DNA from: Acidimicrobiia bacterium
Lineage (GTDB): Bacteria > Actinomycetota > Acidimicrobiia > Acidimicrobiales > AC-14
Assembly (NCBI GenBank): GCA_019243595.1
Contig: JAFAUA010000548.1
Location: forward strand, 1-31,152
Reading direction: 5' to 3'
DNA: 31,152 nucleotides
Below are positions 1-6,007 of this stretch, piece by piece (within the stretch, counting starts at the first letter, position 1; each line of letters begins with the position of its first letter). Made by a program: the position numbers and the translations under genes. A model generated the notes under the pieces. The model had not been told where the DNA came from. It ran no database searches and saw nothing but the letters and a program-made list of their open reading frames with translations.

Positions 1-409
1 CCCCGTCGCCGAAGGCGACGACGCCAATCCGAACCGCGGTGGGCTGTTGATTCACGAACGAGCGGGCAGCCGCCTTGGCCGCCTCGATGCGGCTCGGCTT
101 CACGTCGGTGGCGCGCATGCTGTTCGAGACGTCGAGGGCGACGATGGCGGTGCCCTGTCGACGAGGTGTGCGCACGGTCGTCGACGGTCGAGCGAGTCCG
201 ACGACGAGCACCGTCAGAGCCACGACCAGCAGAGCGAACGGGAGGTGCCGCCATCGTCGAGTTGCGACGGCTGCTCCCGTCGTCACCAGCCCCTCGCCGG
301 CGAGAGCCTGGGCACGTGCGGCCCGCTGGTGCTGGACGCGCACGTACCAGTACACGACCGCGGGAATGGCCAGCAGCCAGACGAACATCTTCGGTGCCGC
401 GAACATCAT
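1..409 (-). CDS. VWA-domain membrane protein (BatA-like), 3' part outside window
   Basis: N-terminal 136 residues of a von Willebrand factor A protein of the BatA/BatB type; the rest lies beyond the left edge. Two hydrophobic segments are visible (about residues 8-24 and 57-74), then a VWA domain begins with the metal-binding motif DVSNSM (D93, S95, S97, a DxSxS MIDAS). The start is one of two adjacent ATG codons (409 or 406), and the first overlaps the TGA stop of the upstream DUF58 gene, which implies translational coupling. In this family the VWA domain faces the periplasm or outside and acts with MoxR ATPases in poorly understood envelope or metal-insertion processes. It is the last visible gene of a protease-MoxR-DUF58-VWA operon. 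Family assignment is firm; the specific role is unknown. Confidence 0.88.
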   Translation of the reverse strand, partial: MMFAAPKMFVWLLAIPAVVYWYVRVQHQRAARAQALAGEGLVTTGAAVATRRWRHLPFALLVVALTVLVVGLARPSTTVRTPRRQGTAIVALDVSNSMRATDVKPSRIEAAKAAARSFVNQQPTAVRIGVVAFGDG

Positions 410-1302
410 CGGCGCCGAAGCCGCCTGCGTGACTCGACGATGCGCACGAAGGCGTCGACCAGATCGTCGTCGGTGGAGATGACGTGCAGGTCGACGCCCG
501 CGGCTCGTGCCGCGTCCCGCACGGCGATGGCCTGGTCCTCGCCCGCGCGCCGCAGCCGGCGCCGGAACTCGGGGTCGCTCGAGTCGACGAGGAGCTGCTC
601 GCCGGTCTCGGCGTCCTGCACGGCGATCAGCCCGGCGTCTGGGAGGTCGTATTCGCGCGGGTCGAACAACCGCACGGCGACGACCTCATGGCGCTCGTTG
701 AGCCGGGCGAGCGGCTTCTCCCATCCCGGCTCGGTGATGAAGTCCGACACGAGAACGATCAGGGAGCGCCGCCTGATCACGCGGGCCGCTCGCTCGAGCA
801 GGCGGCGCAGGTCGGTGACCTGTCCGTTGGCGTCGACTGGCTGCAACAGGTCGTGGAGCAGCAGGAGCACCTGGTCGCGGCCCTGCCGAGGCGGGATCGT
901 GCGGGAAACGTCGTTGTCGTAGACGAGCGCGCCAACCCGATTGCCGTTGCGGATCAACAGGCGGGCGACCGTCGTCGTGAAGTCGCGGAGAAGGGCTTGC
1001 TTGGTGCGGTCGACGGGACCGAAGCCCATCGAGGGCGAGCGGTCGAGAAGCAGCCATGCCGTGAGCTCGCGGTCCTCGGTGAACTCGCGCACATACAGGG
1101 CGTCCATGCGGGCGGTGACGTTCCAGTCGACGTGGCGCACGTCGTCACCGGCCTCGTACTCGCGAAGGTCCCGGAAGTCGGTGCCCTGCCCGCGGACCAG
1201 CGTGCGGTAGTCGCCCTGGAGCCGCCCGTCGAGGCGCCGGATGACGCGCCACTCGAGGCGGCGCAGGACGCGGTCAGGTGTCAGCGGGGGCGCTGCATCC
1301 AT
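406..1302 (-). CDS. DUF58 domain protein
   Basis: A 298-residue DUF58 protein. The family signature is present: a YEAGDDVRHVDWN block at about residues 49-61, followed by a VWA-like core with LLDRSPSM (D87, S89, S91), a possible metal-binding DxSxS. No membrane segment is evident, so it is probably cytosolic. DUF58 proteins are almost always encoded next to MoxR AAA+ ATPases and VWA proteins, as here. The ATG at 1302 lies inside the 3' end of the MoxR gene (22 bp overlap), and the stop overlaps the VWA start, so the three are probably co-translated. The C-terminus is Arg-rich. Biochemical function is unknown for the family; a role as MoxR adaptor or substrate-binding partner is inference. Confidence 0.9.
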   Translation of the reverse strand: MDAAPPLTPDRVLRRLEWRVIRRLDGRLQGDYRTLVRGQGTDFRDLREYEAGDDVRHVDWNVTARMDALYVREFTEDRELTAWLLLDRSPSMGFGPVDRTKQALLRDFTTTVARLLIRNGNRVGALVYDNDVSRTIPPRQGRDQVLLLLHDLLQPVDANGQVTDLRRLLERAARVIRRRSLIVLVSDFITEPGWEKPLARLNERHEVVAVRLFDPREYDLPDAGLIAVQDAETGEQLLVDSSDPEFRRRLRRAGEDQAIAVRDAARAAGVDLHVISTDDDLVDAFVRIVESRRRLRRR

Positions 1303-2321
1303 TGGTCTTCTTCGCCGCGGCGCTGTCCTTCTGCTGGCGTCACGTCGGGGGCAGGGATCACCTGCAACACGCGGGCGATGATGTCGTCGGCAGTGACCTC
1401 CTCGGCCAGCGCCTCGTAGGAGAGGACCAGGCGGTGGCGGAGCACGTCGGGGGCGACGGCGGTGACGTCGCCACCCAGCACGTAGTCGCGCCCCCGGAGC
1501 AGGGCGAGGGCCTGGCCGGCGAGCACCATGTTGATCGACGCCCTCGGGCTGGCGCCGTAGGTGACGAAGCGGGCCAGGTCCTTGAGGTTGACGGCGGCCA
1601 GGTCACGGGTCGCGGTGGCGACGCGGACCGAGTACTCGATCAGCGCCGGGTCGACGTACACCTCCTGGGTGGCGCTCTGCAGGGCGGCCAGCTCGGCGGT
1701 GCCGATCACGCTTTGCACCGTGTCGACGGCGCCCACCATGCGCTCGACGATCACGAACTCCTCGGTGGGCGACGGGTAGTCGACGAGGACCTTGAGCATG
1801 AAGCGGTCGACCTGGGCCTCGGGCAGGGGATAGGTGCCGTCGGACTCGATCGGGTTCTGGGTGGCCATGACGAGGAAGGGGTCGGGCAGCTGATGGGTCT
1901 CGCGGCCGATCGTCACCTGGTGCTCCTGCATCGCCTCGAGCAGCGCGCTCTGCACCTTGGCCGGGGCCCGGTTGATCTCGTCGGCCAGCACGAGGTTGGC
2001 GAAGATCGGGCCGAGGGCGACCTGGAACTCGCCGAGCTTCTGGTTGTAGATGCGGGTGCCGACGATGTCGGCGGGGACCAGGTCGGGCGTGAACTGGACG
2101 CGCTGGAACTCGCAGCCGATGGCGCCGGCCAGCGACTTGACGGCGAGCGTCTTGGCCAAGCCCGGAACGCCTTCGACGAGGACATGGCCGCGCGCGAGCA
2201 GGGCGATCAGCATGCGCTCGAGCAGCGCGTCCTGGCCGACGATCACGCGCTTGACCTGGTACAGGACCTCCTCGAGCGAGGTGTCCGGGGACTTCGCCGA
2301 ACGGGATCTCCGAGTGGTCAC
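1281..2321 (-). CDS. MoxR-family AAA+ ATPase
   Basis: A 346-residue MoxR-type AAA+ ATPase. Walker A is GVPGLAKT (residues 51-58), Walker B with the MoxR signature is LADEINRAP (about 112-120), and the sensor region carries ATQNPIE. Length matches the family. The start is GTG at 2321, giving a GTGA overlap with the stop of the upstream protease gene. MoxR proteins are thought to act as chaperone-like remodelling ATPases that assemble or activate protein complexes, usually with VWA-domain partners. The two downstream genes (DUF58, VWA) are the standard partners. The unusual neighbour is the upstream membrane-anchored serine protease. Confidence 0.94.
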   Translation of the reverse strand: MTTRRSRSAKSPDTSLEEVLYQVKRVIVGQDALLERMLIALLARGHVLVEGVPGLAKTLAVKSLAGAIGCEFQRVQFTPDLVPADIVGTRIYNQKLGEFQVALGPIFANLVLADEINRAPAKVQSALLEAMQEHQVTIGRETHQLPDPFLVMATQNPIESDGTYPLPEAQVDRFMLKVLVDYPSPTEEFVIVERMVGAVDTVQSVIGTAELAALQSATQEVYVDPALIEYSVRVATATRDLAAVNLKDLARFVTYGASPRASINMVLAGQALALLRGRDYVLGGDVTAVAPDVLRHRLVLSYEALAEEVTADDIIARVLQVIPAPDVTPAEGQRRGEEDQWMQRPR

Positions 2322-3175
2322 TGGGGGGGCGCTCCTGCGGCGCGGCCGGCGGCGCCGATGGGGACGGCGAAGCCGATGCCGACGTTGTCCTCGTTGCCGG
2401 ACGGGTTGGCGAGACCGGTCACGATGCCGATCACCTGACCTTTCGTGTTGAGCAGTGGTCCACCGGAGTTGCCGGGGCTCACGGGTGCGTCGAACTGGAT
2501 GAGGCCGTCGATCGTCTTTCCGTTGGGGAGCGGGAAGGAGCGGTCGAGGCCCGAGATGATCCCGGCCGTCAGCGAGTCGACGAGCCCGAGGGGATGACCG
2601 AGGGCGAAGGTCTGGTCTCCGACCCGGACCCCGCCGCCGAGCACCGCAGGCACGATGACCCCCGGTGGCTGGGCCGCGTTGAGCACGGCGATGTCGTGGT
2701 CGGGGTCGGTCGACTGGACGGTGGCGGCCGACTGGGACCCATCACCGAAGGTGAGTTTGATCGAGCCGGCGTCCTGTACGACGTGGAGGGCCGTGAGGAT
2801 CTGGCCCTGGGTGTTGATGATGACGCCCGAGCCGAGTGCCGTGTCCTTGCTGCGCCCGATGCTGTCGGACTCGATGACCACGAGCGCCGGCCGCACCTGG
2901 TTGAAGATGGTGACGCCCGCGGCCGGCTGGTTCTTGAGACTGTTCACGGCGGCGCCGACCTTGCTGTCGGCGATCTTGCCGACGTCGGCCTTGCTCACCG
3001 ACGGCTTGGACGAGTCGTGCACGAGGGCCCAGGCGAGCGCCGCCACGGCAACGACACCTACGGCGGCCAGGATGGGCCAGGCTCGGCGGCGCCTGCTGGG
3101 ACCGTCCGGCGGTGCGGCGCCGTCCTCGGGCTCGACGCCGCCCAGCACTGCGGTCGGCGTGCCGCCGTACTTCAT
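2318..3175 (-). CDS. Membrane-anchored trypsin-like serine protease, PDZ-less HtrA type
   Basis: A 285-residue HtrA/DegP-like protease. It has a cytosolic N-terminal tail of about 30 residues ending in an Arg cluster, one membrane segment (about 33-53), then a trypsin fold with a complete triad: H131 (LTALHVV), D161 (DPDHDIAVL) and S237 (SPGNSGGP). The protein stops just after the usual GIGFAVPI strand, so the C-terminal PDZ domain of typical HtrA proteins is absent; the next gene overlaps, so there is no room for a frameshifted PDZ. The ATG at 3175 was chosen because a TACGTT -10 box ends exactly 7 nt upstream (leaderless pattern) and because the protein then begins with a plausible tail. 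A longer reading to 3283 is possible. It is the first gene of the MoxR operon, and the active site should face outside the membrane. Confidence 0.88.
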   Translation of the reverse strand: MKYGGTPTAVLGGVEPEDGAAPPDGPSRRRRAWPILAAVGVVAVAALAWALVHDSSKPSVSKADVGKIADSKVGAAVNSLKNQPAAGVTIFNQVRPALVVIESDSIGRSKDTALGSGVIINTQGQILTALHVVQDAGSIKLTFGDGSQSAATVQSTDPDHDIAVLNAAQPPGVIVPAVLGGGVRVGDQTFALGHPLGLVDSLTAGIISGLDRSFPLPNGKTIDGLIQFDAPVSPGNSGGPLLNTKGQVIGIVTGLANPSGNEDNVGIGFAVPIGAAGRAAGAPPQ

Positions 3176-3182
3176 CGCCTCA

Positions 3183-3188
3183 AACGTA
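3183..3188 (-). promoter_or_regulatory. -10 box of protease-MoxR operon, leaderless
   Basis: TACGTT on the minus strand, followed by 7 nt and the ATG at 3175, so transcription should begin at or next to the start codon. No clear Shine-Dalgarno sequence with normal spacing and no convincing -35 box is visible. Inferred from the same arrangement at other genes in the window. Confidence 0.5.
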
Positions 3189-3239
3189 CTGCTGCTCCCT
3201 GAGAAAACGTCCTCGGGCTTTCGGAGGATTGTCTGGGTG

Positions 3240-3258
3240 GGCAATGTCGTACGTTGCC
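3240..3258. promoter_or_regulatory. Palindromic operator candidate, copy 1
   Basis: GGCAATGTCGTACGTTGCC, an imperfect 19-bp inverted repeat with arms GGCAAtGT/ACgTTGCC. It covers a TACGTT (3250-3255) that could be the -10 box of the SET-domain gene. It is nearly identical to a second palindrome 39 bp downstream. Likely a transcription-factor site; the regulator is not identifiable here. Confidence 0.5.
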
Positions 3259-3278
3259 GCTGGCGCGGGTAAGCCATT

Positions 3279-3297
3279 GGCAATGTCGATCATTGCC
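3279..3297. promoter_or_regulatory. Palindromic operator candidate, copy 2, over the SET gene start
   Basis: GGCAATGTCGATCATTGCC, with perfect 7-bp arms and a 5-bp centre. The ATG of the SET gene (3283) lies inside it. It overlaps a further palindrome CATTG-G-CAATG (3275-3285), so CAATG/CATTG half-sites occur at 3242, 3275, 3281 and 3291. A repressor bound here would sit just downstream of the promoter of the plus-strand gene. Confidence 0.5.
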
Positions 3298-3675
3298 AGG
3301 ACCAGCGCAGGCGACGTATTCGTGGCGCCGTCGGCGACGCACGGCCGAGGCGTCTTCGCAGCCCGCGCGTTCGAAGCGGGAGAAGTGATCGAGGAGTGTC
3401 CGGTGCTCCTCGTCGCCGCCGATGCCGTCGCCGAGCTCGGTCTCTCCGGTTACTGCTTCGAGTGGACCGACGACGAGTGCGCTATTGCCCTCGGCTACGG
3501 CAGCCTCTACAACCACTCGTGGCAACCCAACGCCCGCTACGACCACGACCACGACGCTGGCGTCGTGACCTACACCGCGGTGCATCCCATCGAGGCGGGC
3601 GAGGAGATCAGCATCAACTACAGCGGCGAACCCGACGGCCACGTCGACCTCTGGTTCGAGACCTGTTCATTCTGA
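3283..3675 (+). CDS. Stand-alone SET-domain protein (putative protein-lysine methyltransferase)
   Basis: A 130-residue protein consisting of little more than a SET domain. Visible motifs are THGRGVFAA (19-27), the SAM-binding and catalytic NHSWQPN (77-83), and GEEISINY (106-113) with the catalytic Tyr region. SET enzymes transfer methyl from S-adenosylmethionine to lysine side chains; this compact form has no pre-SET domain or extra targeting domain. The substrate cannot be told from sequence. ATG 3283 was chosen because the SET fold starts soon after it; an in-frame ATG at 3244 would add 13 residues. It is divergent from the protease-MoxR operon across a short region with two operator-like palindromes, one of which covers the start codon. 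Downstream is the acyl-CoA dehydrogenase with its own promoter. Confidence 0.85.
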   Translation: MSIIARTSAGDVFVAPSATHGRGVFAARAFEAGEVIEECPVLLVAADAVAELGLSGYCFEWTDDECAIALGYGSLYNHSWQPNARYDHDHDAGVVTYTAVHPIEAGEEISINYSGEPDGHVDLWFETCSF

Positions 3676-3688
3676 CTACCGAGGCGCC

Positions 3689-3710
3689 AACTTGACCGCG
3701 CGGTCAAGTT
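3689..3710. promoter_or_regulatory. Perfect 22-bp TetR-type operator over acyl-CoA dehydrogenase promoter
   Basis: A perfect 22-bp palindrome with core TTGACCGCGCGGTCAA, flanked by AAC and GTT. It contains the -35 box TTGACC (3692-3697) and most of the spacer before TGGACT (3715-3720), so binding would block RNA polymerase. Palindromes of this type are typical of TetR-family regulators of acyl-CoA metabolism. No TetR gene is in the window. Confidence 0.75.
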
Positions 3711-3720
3711 TCGCTGGACT
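3692..3720 (+). promoter_or_regulatory. Promoter of acyl-CoA dehydrogenase gene, probably leaderless
   Basis: -35 TTGACC (3692-3697), a 17-bp spacer, and an imperfect -10 TGGACT (3715-3720). The ATG begins 7 bases after the -10 box (6 nt between), so the transcript probably starts at the start codon. No Shine-Dalgarno is present. Confidence 0.55.
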
Positions 3721-3726
3721 GGGCTC

Positions 3727-5040
3727 ATGACCGACACCGCGCGTCGCACGGGCGAGGACGTGACCACCGAGGTCACGGCCTGGCTGGAGGAGAATTGGGA
3801 CCCCGACCTCAGCGTCGGTGACTGGTGGGAACGGCTGGCGTACTCGGGCTGGGCAGTGCCCACGTGGCCGGAGGACAGCTTTGGAAAGGGCATGTCACGC
3901 GGCGACGGCGTGCGCGTCAGCCAGGCCATCGCCGAGTTCGGCGCCCTCGGGCCGCCGGGCGGCCTCGGCCTTCTTCTGGCCGGGCCGACGATCTATACGC
4001 ACGGAACAGACGAGCAGAAGCAGCGCTACCTCCCCGACATCGTCACCGGCCAGAAGGCGTGGTGCCAGCTGTTCAGCGAGCCGGGCGCCGGGTCCGATCT
4101 CGCCGGCCTTCAGACCCGCGCCATCAAGGATGGCGAGGAGTGGGTCATCAACGGCCAGAAGGTGTGGACGTCGGGCGGCCAGGCGGCGGACCTCGGCATG
4201 CTGCTCGCCCGCACCGACGCCGACGTCCCCAAGCACAGCGGCATCAGCTACTTCGCCTTCGACATGCACCAGGGCGACGCCGTCGAGGTTCGCCCGTTGC
4301 GCGAGATGACCGGCCGAGCCCTGTTCAACGAGGTGTTCATCACCGACGCGCGTGTCGCCGACGACGCCTGCATCGGCGGGGTCAACAAGGGGTGGGCCGT
4401 CGCCAACACGACGCTCGCCTTCGAACGTGCTGGCCTAGGCGCGGGTGGCGGCAACGCCGCCGGCGGCGCGGCCGTTCCCGGCACCGTGATGGGCAACCTG
4501 ACCAAGCGAGCGGGCGACTTCGTCACCCGGCGCGACCGGTCGGGGTCGACAGGCATGTTTGCCAACGCCGAGAAGCTCCTCGTGGAGCTGGCCAAGGGGA
4601 ATGGCAAGATCACCGAGCCGACGGTGCGCCAGGACCTCATGGAGCTGCACACCCTCAACGAGATCGCCCGCATGACCAACCTGCGCTCGAAGGCGTTGAA
4701 GGCGAGCGGCGCCGCCGACATCCCCGGCATCGGCAACATCGCCAAGCTGTCGATGAGCCGCATCCTCCGACTCTCCCGCGACCTCGGCCTGCGCATCCTC
4801 GGACCGCTCGGCACCCTGCACGCCTACACGCCTGACGACCGCAAGGTTCTCGATGAGGCGACCGGCAACCCCTTCGCCGGGATCCTGACCGAGATGGCGC
4901 TGTTCTCGCCCGGCCCCTCGATCTACGGCGGCACCGACGAGATCCAGCACAACATCATCGGCGAGCGCGTGCTCGGGCTCCCGAAGGAGCCAAACAACGA
5001 CAAGACCACCGCGTTCAAGGATCTACCGAAGAACGGGTAG
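3727..5040 (+). CDS. Acyl-CoA dehydrogenase (FadE type)
   Basis: A 437-residue flavin-dependent acyl-CoA dehydrogenase, which introduces a trans-2 double bond into an acyl-CoA using FAD. Signatures are the FAD/substrate stretch CQLFSEPGAGSDLAG (about 113-127), WVINGQKVWTSGG (about 138-150), and the C-terminal IYGGTDEIQHNIIGERVLG. The usual MCAD catalytic Glu position in the C-terminal motif is Gly here (YGGT, Y400-T403), as in long-chain and isovaleryl types, where the base lies earlier; E233 in the AFERAG motif is the candidate. Substrate (fatty, branched or steroid side-chain acyl-CoA) is not predictable. The gene is a single transcription unit under a perfect TetR-type palindrome and is convergent with the STAS gene. 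Confidence 0.93.
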   Translation: MTDTARRTGEDVTTEVTAWLEENWDPDLSVGDWWERLAYSGWAVPTWPEDSFGKGMSRGDGVRVSQAIAEFGALGPPGGLGLLLAGPTIYTHGTDEQKQRYLPDIVTGQKAWCQLFSEPGAGSDLAGLQTRAIKDGEEWVINGQKVWTSGGQAADLGMLLARTDADVPKHSGISYFAFDMHQGDAVEVRPLREMTGRALFNEVFITDARVADDACIGGVNKGWAVANTTLAFERAGLGAGGGNAAGGAAVPGTVMGNLTKRAGDFVTRRDRSGSTGMFANAEKLLVELAKGNGKITEPTVRQDLMELHTLNEIARMTNLRSKALKASGAADIPGIGNIAKLSMSRILRLSRDLGLRILGPLGTLHAYTPDDRKVLDEATGNPFAGILTEMALFSPGPSIYGGTDEIQHNIIGERVLGLPKEPNNDKTTAFKDLPKNG

Positions 5041-5046
5041 ATCGCG

Positions 5047-5068
5047 CCGTCGAGCTAGCGCTCGACGG
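5047..5068. terminator. Bidirectional hairpin terminator
   Basis: A perfect 8-bp stem CCGTCGAG/CTCGACGG with a 6-nt loop between convergent genes. The loop contains the stop codon of the minus-strand STAS gene (5055-5057). There is no T-run on either side, as is common for high-GC hairpin terminators. Confidence 0.55.
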
Positions 5069-5369
5069 TCAGAACCGTGTTGAGCTTGGTGACCTCGAGC
5101 GTCATAGAGACGCGCTCGTTGGCGCCTCGGACGACGACGGTTCCCTCGACGGGGCGCAGGCGCTTCTGGGCGCGCACCAGCACGCTCAGCCCGGTCGAGT
5201 CGACGAAGCGAACGCCGGTCAGGTCGACGACCAGCTCGTGGGGGACGTCGGTGATGGCTTCGTCGATCGTCTCCCACAGATGGGGCGCCGTGTAGAGGTC
5301 GACGTCACCGCGGACGGAAACCACGGCGGTGCCGTTGGTACGGGATGTATAGGCGCCGAACGACTCCAT
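5055..5369 (-). CDS. STAS-domain anti-sigma factor antagonist
   Basis: A 104-residue single STAS domain of the SpoIIAA/RsbV type. The conserved phosphoacceptor region is FVDSTGLSVLV, with S58 as the predicted phosphorylated serine. Such proteins, when unphosphorylated, bind an anti-sigma kinase and free its sigma factor; a SpoIIE-type phosphatase reactivates them. The ATG at 5369 follows a strong purine-rich ribosome-binding site (GAGGGGGGA), and the domain starts within a few residues. A phosphatase-kinase gene lies about 640 bp away on the opposite strand and is the obvious candidate partner. The start site and family are clear; the sigma factor controlled is not in the window. Confidence 0.92.
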   Translation of the reverse strand: MESFGAYTSRTNGTAVVSVRGDVDLYTAPHLWETIDEAITDVPHELVVDLTGVRFVDSTGLSVLVRAQKRLRPVEGTVVVRGANERVSMTLEVTKLNTVLTVER

Positions 5370-5393
5370 AGTCCCCCCTCGTTCGTCCGGGTG

Positions 5394-5421
5394 ACCGTAC
5401 ACCACGCCCTGCCGAGGACAA
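5394..5421 (-). promoter_or_regulatory. Promoter of STAS gene
   Basis: On the minus strand: -35 TTGTCC (5421-5416), a 16-bp spacer, and -10 TACGGT (5399-5394). The start codon is 24 nt downstream, preceded by a good Shine-Dalgarno, so this transcript has a short leader. Confidence 0.5.
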
Positions 5422-5436
5422 GAGGATTTCGGGGAA

Positions 5437-5949
5437 CTACAGCTTGGGCGGCCACCCGGGCGTCGGGAGGACGTCGGAGAAGCTGGCCAGCTGCCAGCCG
5501 CCATCGGCGGCGTGCATCAGGAACGCCATGCTGAACACCGGCGGACGGTCGCTGAGGATCAGCGGGTCGCCGCTGAGGTGGGCGAACAGGACGAGGGAGA
5601 AGTCGGGGCCTGCGGCGCTCGGGTTTGTGGAAGCGCCCCAGTTCTCGGGACGGAAGGTCCCGTACACGCCCTGGGTCTGGTGGAGCTCGGTCGCCGCGAA
5701 GTCGCCCCACAGCGCGTGATCGGGCCGTGCCTCGGCGAGCGCCCGGGCCAGCTCGTCGCGGTTGCAGGCCTTGATGTCCTCGTCCTTGCGGTTGTTCCAG
5801 ATCCACGCCTGGGCGCGCACGAGCCGCATGCGCGCATCGGTCATCGCCCACGCGGTGTCGTAGCGGCCCAGCTGCACGGCCTCGATCCAGGCCTGGGCGG
5901 CCTTGACAGGACCGGTCACGGCTCCCACCTCGCCCGCTGTCGACTGCAC
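5437..5949 (-). CDS. Uncharacterised protein, possibly NTF2/SnoaL-like
   Basis: A protein of about 170 residues that I do not recognise. It opens with a helical VKAAQAWIEAVQLGRYDTAWAM-type segment, is rich in Trp, and ends with DGGWQLASFSDVLP, a strand pattern seen in NTF2-like folds, but this is only a resemblance. No signal peptide, membrane segment or catalytic motif is visible. GTG 5949 was chosen because TACACT (5961-5956, minus) ends 6 nt before it, matching the leaderless pattern of neighbouring genes. GTG 5919, with a GAGGTGGGAG ribosome-binding site, is the alternative and would give 160 residues. It lies between the STAS gene and the phosphatase-kinase gene, so a link to that signalling module is possible but unproven. 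Confidence 0.7.
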   Translation of the reverse strand: MQSTAGEVGAVTGPVKAAQAWIEAVQLGRYDTAWAMTDARMRLVRAQAWIWNNRKDEDIKACNRDELARALAEARPDHALWGDFAATELHQTQGVYGTFRPENWGASTNPSAAGPDFSLVLFAHLSGDPLILSDRPPVFSMAFLMHAADGGWQLASFSDVLPTPGWPPKL

Positions 5950-5955
5950 CCGTCG

Positions 5956-5961
5956 AGTGTA
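5956..5961 (-). promoter_or_regulatory. -10 box of uncharacterised gene, leaderless
   Basis: TACACT on the minus strand, with 6 nt to the GTG at 5949. It lies 33 bp from the opposing -10 box of the phosphatase gene, so the two genes share a compact divergent promoter region. Confidence 0.45.
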
Positions 5962-5994
5962 GGAGCGGCCGGCTGCCCGGAGCCGCCTACCCGG

Positions 5995-6000
5995 TACTCT
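5995..6000 (+). promoter_or_regulatory. -10 box of SpoIIE phosphatase gene, leaderless
   Basis: TACTCT followed by 7 nt and the ATG at 6008. No Shine-Dalgarno is visible before the ATG. The -35 region is weak. Confidence 0.5.
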
Positions 6001-6007
6001 CCGCCCG

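Noticed and set aside
3112..3282. Longer start for the SET protein beginning at 3112
   Set aside because: The added residues are Arg-rich, antisense to the protease N-terminus and lack any domain; the SET fold begins just after 3283.
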